Both the position numbers and the translations under genes were made by a program. From Mytilus californianus (lineage: Eukaryota; Mollusca; Bivalvia; Mytilida; Mytilidae), in the NCBI RefSeq assembly GCF_021869535.1, contig NW_026262593.1:56471318-56535317 (forward strand): 64,000 bases of DNA, read 5' to 3'. Positions 23,011 through 35,839 of the stretch are shown piece after piece. The number at the start of each line of letters is the position of its first letter. The stretch's first letter is position 1. Below the pieces are notes generated by a model. It was given only the letters and a program-made list of their open reading frames with translations. It searched no databases and was not told the DNA's origin.

Positions 23011-23464
23011 TTGTTTGCTTCCTAACCAATTTTTCGTGTAATATATTATTACATATAGTTAATTAAGGCATTACTGAATATCCTTAACCACCACATTTTA
23101 AAATGTTTGTACCTCAAACAATGACATTGGCCTTTAATTTTTTTTGTTGCTTTTTAGGTTTCGTTATATACGTACTATCAATTGATAAAAGTTTTTTAAA
23201 AACTTATTGTTTTGAAAAATAGGAGCAAATATTCTTAGATTAATTTAATATTTTTCATATTCAAAAACGGAAAATTTTCGTCCTGATTTGGTCCCACTGG
23301 TAAACAATGTAAGACATTATTTTCTTCTATTTCAAAAGGTAACTTACTTTTGCATAAAAAAGAGAGAATTGTATTATAAGCATAATCAATTGTACTTCTA
23401 AGAATAAAATTTGACACAATGACATGATTTTGACATTTCTTTACTTTATGGTAGTATTGGTTTT

Positions 23465-23955
23465 ACTTTTAATAATGTTGATATCCAACATTCGTTTTGC
23501 GACATTCATCGATTTCAAAATTTAACATTTAATTTCCATTTTCAATATTTGATTTCAATATTTCACATTTGTTTTCCAACATTCATGTGTCATTATTCAA
23601 CATTCAGTTGTCAATACTGAACATTCGTTTATAACATTTAACATGCGATGTCAACATTGAACGTTTAAAAAGAAATATTTTGTTCTTTTCCAAATTGTTG
23701 TTTCAACATTTCAAATTCAATGAAATATAACATATTGCAATCGAATGCTAAACGTTGCAAAACGAATGCTTAAAATTGAAATAATAAAATGTTATTCAAT
23801 TTATATTTGTATTTAAAAAAAAAATAACATTTCAACAATCATCATTCGTTTTCATATTTACAAATTAGTTTTCAACATTCAATTTCAACATTCAACGTTC
23901 GAACATTCAGTATTCGTTTTTCAAAGTTTAACATTCGTCTTTAAAATTCAATTGC
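23465..23955. repeat. Degenerate ATTCAACATTCG array
   Basis: Irregular repetition of short TTCAACATTCG and TTTCAATATT motifs. Related arrays occur at 27060-27620 and 31000-31570. Confidence 0.7.
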
Positions 23956-24059
23956 CGTGATATAGCTTTTTTGGTGCTGAATTCGTTTGTTGTCTTGCGT
24001 GACGGAGTCAAAAAGCGAGACATAGGTATGTTGTTTCCGGCGTCGGCGTCAACAATTTA

Positions 24060-24580
24060 TTAGTTTGTGATTAGGTCTAGTTTGTGGTGAACCACAAGTT
24101 GTAGGTCAATCATATTTGGTATACAGTTGTATTAGCATTGGCACATCTCATTTCCATGAAGATTATTTGACCCTGCCCCCTCAGTCATGGTCTATTGACT
24201 TTGAAACTTTTGCCTATTTTACATGTATTAGTTTGTGATTAGGTCAGTTTATTGGGAACCATAAGTGGTAGGTCAATGATATTTGGTATACAGTTGTATT
24301 AGCATTGGCTCATCACATTTCCATGGAGATTATTTGGCCCTGCCCCCTCAGTCATGGTCTATTGTCTTTGAAACTTTTGCTTATTTTACATGTATTAGTT
24401 TGTGAGTAGGTCAGTTTATGAGGAATCAGTAGTGGTAGGTCAATAATATTTGGTATGCAGTTGTATAAGCATTAACATATCGCATTTCCATGGAGATTAT
24501 ATTGCTCAGCCCCCTGAGTCATATTCTATTGACTTTGAAAATTTTGCTTAGATAACATGTATTAGTTTGTGATTAGGTCA
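24060..24580 (+). repeat. About 178-bp direct repeat, three degenerate copies
   Basis: Each copy runs TAGTTTGTGATTAGGTCAGT, then GGTAGGTCAATGATATTTGG, then TTTCCATGGAGATTAT and GCCCCCTCAGTCATG. The same unit continues at 26497-26960 and 30425-30900. The unit reads as one bivalve-type repeat interrupted by the insertion at 24588. Confidence 0.75.
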
Positions 24581-24587
24581 GTTCAAG

Positions 24588-26496
24588 CAAGGAATTGTAT
24601 ATTTAAAAGGAATGGAAACGCGGCTCGAGATCAATCGGGATACCCGCAGAGCACCCGCAGAGCTATAATCCATGTCTGACTCGGTCGGAAGTATGATGAA
24701 TAATATAAAGAATCATGACGGTGGTCCATTTCCTGTCATATAGATCGGTCTTTTAAATTCACGGGGTCATCTTGCTTGAGAAGATATAAAGGAGAGAGAA
24801 ACCCAAAATCAAGAATAAACTTCCATTCCGTGAATAGTTAAGGCCTTAGGTATCATTTTAATGCCTCATCGAACATACGTTTGTAATATTTTATTATGAA
24901 AATTCTTGAGTGAGTTTCATCCGGATTACAAAACAAAAAATACAGTGTTTTGATTTTTTTCTAAAAGCTCGGCAACTACGAAGTGCAAAACAAAATAGTT
25001 GATATCATTATGACGCTTAAACCTTATTCTAGCATTTTGCTTTTTTTTTAAGTTTCTGGTAACATTCCTGAATTTTCTACGATTTTTCGAAATTTCAGTT
25101 TTGAATTTCATTATTCTGTCAAAACACGTCTTTCAATCTGGGAGTGTAATACGATTTCTTCTAAATATTGGAAAGTAGAAAGAATAAAGTGAGAAAATGA
25201 GATATCATTTTAAAGAAGGAATATTTTCCTACAGTTTGGTATAAATTACGAATGCTAAATGATATTGGTACAATGTAAATGATTTTATTTCGAAACATGT
25301 TGAAAATTTTAAGTAGTGCGTCAATAAATACACCAACACGCCGTATTCTGGTAAGGGTTAAATAACTACTTGAAATAGATGTGACATTGACATACAATTT
25401 AAAAGCTTAGTCTTTTTTCTAACACAGTGTTGGTTTTATGAAAATGGTGATAAACACGAATTTGCTATGATTTTTCAAAATCCCATGTTTATAGTTCACA
25501 TTGACGCCATTTTGTTCAGTCAAGTTCCACACCGACGAAGTCGCAAATTACAGGCAAGAAATGTATATAAGACTTCCGATTGGGATTGATTGTGCCGTTT
25601 TATACACGATTTTAATCATTTATTTTTTTGTCAAATACTATTTTTATTCTTAATCGTTGTTTGGTATTGCAGTTTGCCATTATTATATATATAAGCTTTG
25701 CAGCAAATTACCACAAGCTTAAAAGCAAAACAGGTCCTTCATTTTTTTCTAGAAGAGCAGTAGTCTAGAGGTCGCAAAATATTCCTTCGGTGTTAAAATA
25801 AATAATATGCGAATGTCGGAAAGTTTTAACTGTTTCTAATTAAAAAAAATATTGCACCACGGCACAATTTAGCATTTATTAACAGGTGAGCTCGGCGTGA
25901 TTTCTTTTTTACACCTTAAATCAGGGACAGCCTATAGTTAGTATACACTGTTCCTGCTTATCAATGATACATGTAGATAATACCTGCAAATTGGATATCC
26001 CATACCGGTGTTTATTATAACACCTATTCTCTAAGTTCTTTTATCTAGACAAAATACTACATCTGTTCACGTATGTCTTCCTTTATACTTTTCTATACCA
26101 GTCATATTCCAAAATTGAACTTTTTGCATTACCTTTAAGTTAAATCTTTTTAAAAACTCGTATAATGTCAGATTTCATCTATTAATTGATTTTAATTGTT
26201 GCATACCTTCGTGAAATATCAAGAGGAGGTACAAGGAAAAAAAATGTTTTTCAGAAGTAATTTTGTTTAAGGTTGTATTTATTGTTTATTTTATTTAATG
26301 AATTGTATATCTAAATAGACAATTCCTTGTTTCATTTCATGATTAAATGACCAAGTTCGATAACTACTGCCAGATAAGTAATGAGCCAGTTAGAGCGACG
26401 GGATGTAATTAAAACACCACCAAAGTCAGAGATGCATCATACAATTTTCTTTGAAGTCGGCTGCGTTTCCATTCCTTTTAAATATATAATTCCTTG
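24588..26496. mobile_element. 1.9-kb element with 34-bp TIRs and 7-bp target duplication
   Basis: Starts CAAGGAATTGTATATTTAAA and ends with the near-perfect inverted copy. GTTCAAG flanks it on both sides (24581-24587 and 26497-26503). The insertion splits a copy of the 178-bp repeat. No transposase frame is visible, so it is non-autonomous. Its right 1.2 kb is also present in the downstream duplicate (about 29223-30424), which shows that the insertion came before the segmental duplication. Confidence 0.75.
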
Positions 26497-27620
26497 GTTC
26501 AAGGGGAACCATTAGTGGAAGGCCAATGTTAATTTGTGTTCAGTTGTATAAGCATTAGCACAGCTCATTTCAATGGAGAATATTTGACCCCATCCCCTTA
26601 GTCATGGCCTATTGACTTTGAAACTTTTGCTTAGTTTACATGTATTAGTTTGTGATAAGATCAGTTTAAGATGAACTGCTAATGTTATTATAAGTCAATG
26701 ATATTTAGTATGCAAATTTATTGGCATTTGTAAGTATCGTTTCCATGGAGATTATATAGCTCCACCCCCTCCTTATGGTTCATTGACTTTGAAACTTTTT
26801 CATAGTTTATAAGTTAATGTTTGTGTTTAGGTTTGTTTAAAGGGAACAACTTATAATAAGTCAATGATATTTGGTATGCAGTTGTATTATCATTGGCATA
26901 TCTCATTTACATGGAGATGGTTTAACCATGTACCTCATTTATGGTTCATTGACTTTAAATATTAGCCTAACTTGTTAATTATTGCCATTTTAATTTCAAC
27001 ATTTGCATAATCCAAATTACAAAAAAAAAAGATAGACATATCTCTGTGATAACAGTTTATCTTCATTTAATTATTGTTTTCGTAATTCAACATTCGATCT
27101 TTATTCGATTGCGCTTTCGAAAAATCAAATATTAAGAATCCGATTTCACTTTTCATCCTTCAACATTCGATTTAAATATTCTACATTCGTTATTCAAACC
27201 TCCAACATTTGATTTAAATTTTCTTCATTCTTTATTCAACATTAGATTTAAATATTCAACATTTGTTATTCAACCTCAAATTTAATTTCAATATTCTACA
27301 TTCGTTATTCAAGCATCAACGTTCGATTTAAATATTCAACATTTGTTGTTCAACGTTCAACATTCGATTTAATTAGTCTGTGTTCGTTATTTAACCTTCA
27401 ACATTTGAATGCAATAATCCACATTCGTTATTCAACCTCCAGCATCCGATTTTATTATTCTACATTCGTTATTCAACCCCCAACATTTGTTATCCAACAT
27501 TCGATTTTAATATTCTACATTCGGTATTCAACATTCAACATTCGATTTCAATATAAACATTCGTTTTTCAGCGTTTTACAATCGATTTCAATTTTCAACT
27601 TTCGTTTTAAGTAGTTGCTC
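26497..27620. repeat. 178-bp repeat copies followed by ATTCAACATTCG array (unit A)
   Basis: Two to three degenerate 178-bp units (26504-26960), then about 560 bp of short TTCAACATTCGATTT-like repeats (27060-27620). Open frames here and at 27677-27859 are not conserved in frame in unit B. Confidence 0.7.
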
Positions 27621-28495
27621 TTCAACTCTTTCGGTTCATATACCTTCTCGGATTTCAAGTATTGGGCTTTTAGCGTTTATAAAGGAAAATCGAGAAAAGC
27701 GCTCGTATTGTAAAACGCTTTTAAATTAATTCCTAAATGTTGTTTTCTCGTTTTTTGGACATTGGATTTAAATTCAAAATATCTTCCAAGCATTAAAGAT
27801 CGGTTGTAGAAATGACTACGTTCTGTTTTACTTTCAAATGTAAAGTTCGACTCGGTCATATTTTATGCATGTCCTTCCTAAAGTTGTTGAAAGGCTAGCT
27901 ATAAAATAAACAGAAAGAGGAAATTGTCTTGATATACAATTATATGCATATTATTATCTAAAAATGTAAGAACGACGAGAAAGCCTATTTTTGATGTAAA
28001 AATATGCAAACTTGAAGTACCATCGCTTCATTAAATATCAAACGCTGCACTCAAAACAATATTTAACAAATTCCGTTGTAGAATTTCCCATAGATTAAAA
28101 TATCAATACAATATATTTGTATCAAAAGGCATGAACAAATTAAAAAAATAAGGAACGTAACCAATAAAGGATAACGAGAGTTCTTTATGAAATTTCTGTT
28201 TTAAATTTTGATTTATTATGTTAATGAGTTGTCGTCCTTTTAATCTCTGTTAGGACAAACGATGTTATCTTCCATGTCCGATTTGATAAGAAGTGTCTAA
28301 GAAAGACAACTCAACGTTGTTACTAGATTTTAATCAAAAACTGAAATTTCACAAAAGTATGATATTTCCTATTATCTTCGACTATAAGGAAACAAACACA
28401 AATAATAATGCATACATTTCCAATAATAATTGTTATAACATTTTGTCTCTAAAAACAAATTGTTCGTATAGTATTTCAATACTTTCATATTATAT

Positions 28496-28501
28496 TGTAT
28501 T
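28496..28501 (-). terminator. Variant poly(A) hexamer AATACA below lectin exon copy A
   Basis: At the position where unit B has AATAAA (32446-32451), unit A reads AATACA, a single-base difference. If this hexamer is used, cleavage after copy A would be expected to be weaker. Confidence 0.3.
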
Positions 28502-28708
28502 CAACTGAAGTTAAAGATTTTCAAGTATATCTAAAATGAATTTAAAATACAAATTCTTTTAATTAGATTTTGTGTCAAAGTATTCAATAAAAAGAGTTTG
28601 ATTTAACAGACATTTGTCCAATCTATACACTGCTATTTCTGAAAATATATCTTTGGTTTAACACATTAATTTACAATGAAGGAAACAACCATTACAGCGA
28701 ACACATTG

Positions 28709-28932
28709 TCATATATGTATCTTGCAAATGAAATTAAGTTCCTTATCACAGTTATAATCATCGCATTTGTAATTATGTTCTGCCCATAATTGAACACATT
28801 TTAAAGAACTTTGAGGACGTGGCTCTGCTGGTGCCCATCGCGAGTATGTCATGGGTCGTGTCTCCATAAAGGAAGTAACCCATTCGTATATTCCATTACT
28901 GTTTCTTTTTCCACCAATCCAGACACTTCTTC
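28709..28932 (-). CDS. C-type lectin domain, terminal exon copy A (alternative or decaying)
   Basis: This is the C-terminal half of a C-type lectin-like domain: RSVWIGGKRNSNG, then YEWVTSFMETRPMTYSRWAP, EPRP, CVQLWAEHNYKCDDYNC and NFICK, ending in TGA. Entry is phase 1 from the exon at 35281, with acceptor TTTCAG. EPR stands where calcium-binding lectins have EPN or QPD. The WND-type motif has lost its tryptophan (C-D-D here against W-D-D in copy B) and the loop reads YNCDKEL. It is 224 bp and open throughout, as in copy B. Being farther from the rest of the gene, it would be used only if copy B were skipped, or it is on its way to becoming a pseudo-exon. Confidence 0.75.
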
Positions 28933-31900
28933 CTGAAACAAGGAAAGAGCCTTTAAAATTGTTGTCTTATAGAAATTATATGTGATAAGTTACAGTTTCG
29001 TCGATAAATACCCCTAATTAACTTTTTGTGATATACTGTACAGTAAGTTTTATATCTAACATATAGTTGAACACATATCACTATTTTCTGTAAGCGTTTC
29101 AGTAGATGGTTAACAAATAATTACAAAATAATCAAATCTGTAGATTACAAAATTCTACATTGCACAAACGATAATGGTTTAAACATATAAGTAAGCTATA
29201 ATCATTCATAACATTGAAAAAGTAATAAATACACCAACACGCCGTATTCTGGTAAGGGTTTAATAACTACTTGAAATACATGTGACATTGACATACAATT
29301 TAAAGGCTTAGTCTTTTTTCTATCACATAGTGTTGGTTTTATGAAAATGATGATAAAAACGAATTTGCTATGATTTTTCAAAATCCCATGTTTACAGTTC
29401 ACATTGACGCCATTTTGTTCAGTCAAGTTCCACACCGACGAAGTCACAAATTACAGGCAAGAAATGTATATAAGACTTCCGATTGGGATTGATTGTGCCG
29501 TTTTATACACGATTTTAATCATTTATTTTTTTGTCAAATACTATTTTTATACTTAATCGTTGTTTGGTATTGCAGTTTGCCATTATTAAGCTTTGCAGCA
29601 AATTAACACAAGCTTAAAAGCAAAACAGGTCCTTCATTTTTTCTAGAAGAGCAGTAGTCTAGAGGTCGCAAAATATTCCTTCGGTGTTAAAATAAATAAT
29701 ATGCGAATGTCGGAAAGTTTTAACTGTTTCTAATTAAAAAAATTATTGCACCACGGCACAATTTAGCATTTATTAACAGGTGAACTCGACGTGATTTCTT
29801 TTTGACACCTTAAATCAGGGACAGCCTATAGTTAGTATACACTGTTCCTGCTTAAATATATATACGACAAAAATTAGTTATCAATGATACATGATAGATT
29901 ATACCTGCAAATTGGATATCCCATACCGGTTTTATTATAACACCTATTCTCTAAGTTCTTTTATCTAGACAAAATACTACATCTGTTCACGTATGTCTTC
30001 CTTTATACTTTTCTATACCAGTCATATTCCAAAATTGAAAAGTTATATTTTAACTTTTTGCATTACCTTAAATCTTTTTAAAAACTCGTATAATGTCAGA
30101 TTTCATCTATTAAGTGATCTTAGTTGTTGCATACCTTCGTGAAATATCAAGAGGAGGTACAAGGAAAAAAAATGTTTTTTCAGGAGTAACTTTGTTTAAG
30201 GTTGTATTTTTTGTTTATTTTATTTAAGGAATTGCATATCTAAATAGACAATTCCTTGTTTCATTTCATGATTAAATGACCAAGTTCGATAACTACTGCC
30301 AGATAAGTAATGATCCAGTTAGAGCGACGTGATGTAATTAACACATCACCCAAGTCAGAGCTGCATCATACAATTTTCTTTGAAGTCGGCCGCGTTTCCA
30401 TTCCTTTTAAATACACAATTCCTTGGTTCAAGGGGAACCATAAGTGGTAGGCCAATGTTAATTGGTGTTCAGTTGTATAAGCATTAGCACATCTCATTTC
30501 AATGGAGAATATTTGGCCCAATCCCCTTAGTCATGGCGTATTGACTTTGAAACTTTTGCTTAGTTTACATGTATTAGTTTGTGATAAGATCAGTTTAAGA
30601 TGAACTGCTAATGTAAGTCAATGATATTTAGTAAGCAAATTTATTGGCATTTGTAAGTATAGTTTCCATGGAGATTATATAGCTCCACCTCCTCTTTATG
30701 GTTCATTGACTTTGAAACTTTTACATAGTTTACAAATTAATGTTTGTGTTTAGGTTTGTTTAAAGGGAACAACTTATAATAAGTCAATGATATTTGGTAT
30801 GCAGTTGTATTATCATTGGCACATCTCATTTACATGAAGATGGTTTAACCATGTACCTCATTTATGGTTCATTGACTTTGAATATTAGCCTAACTTGTTA
30901 ATTATTGCCATTTTAATTTCAACATTTGCATAATCCAAATTACAAAAAAGCGAGACATATCTCTGTGATAACAGTTTATCTTCATTTAATTATTGTTTTC
31001 GTAATTCAACATTCGATCTTTACATTTAATTTCGATTGCGCTTTCGAAAAATCAAATATTAAGAATTCGATTTCACTTTTCATCCTTCAACATTCGATTT
31101 AAATATTCTACATTCGTTATTCAAACCTCCAACATTTGATTTAAATTTTCTTCATTCTTTATTCAACATTAGATTTAAATATTCTACATTCGTTATTCAA
31201 CCTCCAATTTAATTTCAATATTCTACATTCGTTATTCAAGCATCAGCGTTCGATTTAAATATTCAACATTTGTTATTCAACGTTCAACATTCGATTTAAT
31301 TAGTCTGTGTTCGTTACTTAACCTTCAACATTTGAATGCAATAATCCACATTCGTTATTCAACCTCCAACATCCGATTTTATTATTCTACATTCGTTATT
31401 CAACCCCCAACATTTGTTATTCAACATTCGATTTTAATATTCTACATTCGGTATTCAACATTCAACATTCGATTTCAATATAAACATTCGATTTCAACAT
31501 AAACATTCGTTTTTCAGCGTTTTACAATCGATTTCAATTTTCAACTTTCGTTTTAAGTAGTTGCTCTTCAACTCTTTCGGTTCATATACCTTCTCAGCTT
31601 TCAAGTATTGGGCTTTTAGCGTTTATATAGGAAAATCGAGAAAAGCGCTCGTATTGTAAAACGCTTTAAATCAATTCCTAAATGTTGCTGTCTCGTTTTT
31701 TGGACGTTGGATTTAAATTCAAAATATCTTCCAAACATTAAAAATCGGTTGTAGAAATGACTACGTTCTGTTTTACTTTCAAATGTAAAGTTCGACTCGG
31801 TCATTCGGTTTATGCATGTCCTTCCTAAAGTTGTTGAAAGGCTAGCTATAAAATAAACAGAAAGAGGAAATTGTCTTGATATGCAATTATATGCATATTA

Positions 31901-32445
31901 TTATCTAAAAATGTAAGAACGACGAGAAAGCCTATTTTTGATGTAAAAATATGCAAACTTGAAGTACCATCGCTTCATTAAATATCAAACGCTGCACTCA
32001 AAACAATATTTAACAAATTCCGTTGTAGAATTTCCCATAGATTAAAATATCAATACAATACATTTGTATCAAAAGGCATGAACAAATTAAAAAAAATAAG
32101 GAACGTATCCAATAAAAGATAATGAGAGTTCGTTAAGAAATTTCTGTTTTAAATTTTGATTTATTATGTTAATGAGTTGTCGTCCTTTTAATCTCTGTTG
32201 GGACAAACGTTGTTTTCTTCCATGTCCGATTTGATAAGAAGTGTCTAAGAAAGACAACTCAACGTTGTTACTAGATTTTAATCAAATACTGAAATTTCAC
32301 AAAAGTATGATATTTCCTATTATCTTTTCGACCATAAGGAAACAAACACAAATAATAATGCATACATTTCCAATAATAATTGTTATAACATTTTGTCTCT
32401 AAAAACAAATTGTTCGTACAGTATTTCAATACTTTCTTATTATAT

Positions 32446-32451
32446 TTTATT
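32446..32451 (-). terminator. Candidate poly(A) signal AATAAA below lectin exon copy B
   Basis: Canonical hexamer on the minus strand about 210 bases past the copy B stop codon; the matching site in unit A is AATACA. Confidence 0.4.
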
Positions 32452-32658
32452 CAACTGAAGTAAAAGATTTTCAAGTATATCTAAAATGAATTTAAAATGC
32501 AAATTCTTTTAATTAGATTTTGTGTCAAAGTATTCAATAAAAAGAGTTTGATTTAACAGACATTTGTCCAAACTATACACTGCTATTTCTAAAAATATAT
32601 CGTTGGCTTAACACATTAATTTGCAATGAAGGAAACAACCATTACAGCGAACACATTG

Positions 32659-32882
32659 TCATATATGTATCTTGCAAATGAAATTAAGTTCCTTATAACA
32701 ATCATAATCATCCCATTGGTAATTATGTTCTGCCCATAATTGAACACATTTTAAAGGACTTTGAGGACGTGGCTCTGCTGGTGCCCATCGCGAGTATGTC
32801 ATGGGTCGTGTCTCCATAAAGGAAGTAACCCATTCGTATATTCCATTACTGTTTCTTTTTCCACCAATCCAGACACTTCTTC
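32659..32882 (-). CDS. C-type lectin domain, terminal exon copy B (likely main 3' exon)
   Basis: Same length, phase and acceptor as copy A. It keeps the canonical late CTLD features: WIGG, YEWV, EPRP, CVQLW, then QWDDYDC and NFICK before the stop. WDD matches the WND-type calcium and sugar-contacting motif of C-type lectins, so this copy should fold and may bind calcium. EPR at the specificity triplet is neither the classic mannose (EPN) nor galactose (QPD) form, so the ligand cannot be predicted. It is the first terminal exon met in transcription and has AATAAA downstream. It differs from copy A at six bases, all of them changing residues. Confidence 0.85.
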
Positions 32883-33177
32883 CTGAAACAAGGAAAGAGC
32901 CTTTAAAATTGTTGTCTTATAGAAATTATATGTATAAGTTACAGTTTCGTCGATAAATACCCCAAATTAACTTTTTTTGTGATATACTGAACAGAAAGTT
33001 TTATATCTAACATATAGTTGAACACATATCACTATTTTCTGTAAGCGTTTCAGTAGGTGGTTAACAAAATAATAAACAAAATAATCAAATCTGAAGATTA
33101 CAAAATTCTACATTGCACAAACGATAATGGTTTAAACATATAAGTAAGCTATAATCAACTCATAGCATTGAACAATG

Positions 33178-33960
33178 TAATGCTCAATCGTGTTTTAAAA
33201 GCCATACCAAAACATATGAAAACTTGTTTCTTCATATTGAATTAGTATAAAAAATAAAAAACAAAAATTCGAACAAAATCAAAAGCTTAAACACATCAAA
33301 CGAATGTCAGTAAACACATACTTCTACAAATGTACATAGGCCATACGGCGATTTGTTGTTGCAAATATCCATAACTCTTGGTGTCTTGTGGATGGTTTTG
33401 TCATAAGCTATCGTACCGTGTTTTCCTTTATTTTCAAATATGTAAATTAAACACTTATGCCATAAATCAATTCAAATAGGTGTCTATAAAAAGTTCGATG
33501 CATATTTCTAAATCAGACAAAAAGTCAAGTGTAGTAAATTCATAGTAGTAATATCTTCCTTTCATTAAAACAAGTTCGACATCTACTCAAGATAGGTACA
33601 AGGGGAGCTCATTTTAAGTCAGGGAAAATATATAAAAATCTAAATAATAATTTATAATTCTGATGCAACTGAAACTTTGGTTTTTTTTCTCTCGATTCAA
33701 GCGAAGGATGAATAACTACATACCGAGTGATTACAAAAAAAAAAATAAAAAAAAAAAATCAAGAGATATGGAATATTTGTCAATGAGACAACTATACAGA
33801 AGATACTAAATGAGTAAACTATAAGTCGACGTACGACCTTCAACAAGAAGCAAAACAAAAACCGCTTGGCATGTTAAAAAGAATGCCAATATAATTAATG
33901 TAAAACAATTCAACTGAGAAAAACAACGGCTTAATTCGTGTGAAAGCCAAACCAAACTAG
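33178..33960. repeat. Gene-free stretch with dispersed mussel-type repeat pieces
   Basis: Repeat cores (GCCATACGGCGA, TCAATGAGACAACTA, ACGACCTTCAACA) at 33340-33440 and 33775-33955 lie in otherwise plain intron sequence, plus an A-rich tract at 33736-33762. Confidence 0.55.
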
Positions 33961-34950
33961 AAGCTCTCAAGAGCCTGTGTCGCTCACCTGATTCTACTTT
34001 GGTTTTGAAAATCATGTAAAATTAGATTAAAATCATAACAGATACCCTAATAATGATTGAGGCCAAATTTGGTTTAATATTGGCCCCATAATTTAATCAA
34101 AAATCCTGGTGGCCATCGTGAACAGTAAATCGGCAACAAAGTAGCAACACGTCATCAGCAATTCACAAGGAACATTTATGCCATGTTTGATTTCATTTCA
34201 TTCAGTTTTTCCTCTCTGAAGAAGCATTGTATGTATTTCCCATTGGGTCTTATGTTAAACTAAGTCCCCTGCTGGCGGCCATCTTGGATGTTGGTTCGGC
34301 TACAAAGTAACAACTCTTGGTCAGCATCTCAAAAGAAACATTCATACCATGTTTGGTTTCAATCCATTAAGCGGTTTTCTAGAAAAAAAACCATTTGTAT
34401 ATATTTCCGATAGGGTCCTTTGTTTAAGTCCCCTGTCGGCAGCCATCTTGGTTGATGGATTTGCTACAAAGTAACAATATATACTAGGTCAGCACCTCAT
34501 ACAGAACATTCACGTCATGTTTGGTTTCATTCCATTCCATTCAGTGGTTCTCTAAAAGAAGACATTTGTATGTATTGTCCATAGGGTCCTATGTTAAACG
34601 AAGTCCCCCGCTGGTTACCATCTTGGATGATGGATCAGCAAAAGTACAAAGTAACATCACCTCATAAGGAATATGCATGCAATGTTTGGTTTCATTTCAT
34701 TCAGAGGTTCTCTAGAAGAAGTTCAAAATGTAAAAAGTTAACGACGACGACGGACGCGAAGTGATGATAAAAGCTCACTTGATCTTTTAGGTCAGGTTAG
34801 CTAAAAAGAAGTATGATGCACAGTAACACAAAACAACCACTGAATTACAGGCTCCTGGCATGAAACAGGCCCTTATGTAATTTTCGGGGTTAATCATGTT
34901 TGTTGGCATCCAACAAACCTCCTAACTTAATCATTAAGACTTCCTTAGTT
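33955..34950. repeat. Bivalve-type dispersed element with internal direct repeats
   Basis: Begins AGAGCCTGTGTCGCTCACC and ends near GACGACGACGGACG then GCTCACTTGATC. In between are about four degenerate units with the words CCATCTTGG, ACAAAGTAACA and ATGTTTGGTTTCATTCCATT. A related copy starts at 53968. The flank 34810-34950 is another piece of the mussel repeat family. Confidence 0.65.
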
Positions 34951-35280
34951 TCATTTGTCTTCAATTTTTAAATATCCCTTGCACCATATTTATAAAGCAA
35001 ATGATCGTTGAACTTAAATCAAATGATAAAATCCGTGATTAATGTCATTAAAATATCATTTCGTTCGTCGAAAATGTTCTTCCTATCAGAAATCCAATAT
35101 CGTTCATCTTTTTGACATTTAGATAATGACTTTAAAAAAGCAATGGAATATAATAACCTTGTACCAATTACATATGTGGCTACGTGTAGTGTGTAGTAAT
35201 TGGAAAACTACTAAACACTATTTGGAAAAAAGCGCAGTTTACTCCATTGTGAGCAAAGAATTTTAGAATAAAATGCAAAC

Positions 35281-35371
35281 CTGAAATAAAATGAGTATGT
35301 TCACCCAGCCATTTGGCTTCACTTTCAGAATAAATATCTGCAAGCCATCCGTTCTGTCGTCTGCATTGCAG
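35281..35371 (-). CDS. C-type lectin domain, middle exon
   Basis: 91 bp encoding LQCRRQNGWLADIYSESEAK followed by WLGEHTHFIS, the classic second CTLD segment (C-x4-G-x-LA-x-I-x-S-x2-E-x2-W). Entry is phase 0 from exon 37063-37160 (acceptor TTGTAG) and exit is phase 1 (donor CAG|GTTTGC). It joins either terminal exon copy with the junction S-G-RSVWIGG. It is single-copy in the window, unlike the terminal exon. Confidence 0.88.
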
Positions 35372-35839
35372 CTACAAAACACACAGTAAGTTCATTAAAA
35401 CTACAGTCTCGTTTAAGTGAAATACAAACTTGCAGAACCTAATAAACTAGTTGTAAGAAGAGACAAATTCAATAAAGGATATCTAGTTTTCGAAATACAT
35501 AAACCAAATTGTACTTTTTAATAGTCTCGTATTATGAACATGGTTAAATGCCTACAATACTGACCTTCAAGATGGACAGTTTCGTATTAGTTGCATTAAA
35601 TTATAGGCATGCATGTGTATAATACAGAAGTAATCCAAAATATATTGAGGACATAATGTGTTTAATTGAACAAAGGGTGTTGCCGTTATTGTCAGTGCTT
35701 GCCTTGATCACGAAAGTGGTGATTAAATCACTTTTCACTTTAAAACATTTTGATACAAGATGGTGACCACTTCAATTATAACTATCTGTTCTTTTGGATC
35801 TGAAGAGACGATCAAGATGAAGATAAGACGTTTGGTCTG

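Larger units (their letters stand above)
25321..29222. repeat. Tandem segmental duplication, unit A
   Basis: Starts at AATAAATACACCAACACGCC and matches 29223-33177 along its whole length with scattered substitutions and small indels. Contents: the right part of the TIR element, 178-bp repeats, the ATTCAACATTCG array and one copy of the terminal lectin exon. Confidence 0.92.
29223..33177. repeat. Tandem segmental duplication, unit B
   Basis: Second copy of the 3.9-kb unit, directly abutting unit A. Its left junction cuts into the TIR element, keeping only the right 1.2 kb. It contains 178-bp repeats (30425-30900), the ATTCAACATTCG array (31000-31570) and lectin exon copy B. Confidence 0.92.

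Noticed and set aside
27677-27859. 60-codon minus-strand frame present in both duplication units (again at 31616-31804)
   Set aside because: The shared sequence is explained by the tandem duplication; a 1-bp difference shifts the frame between copies, so it is not under coding constraint.
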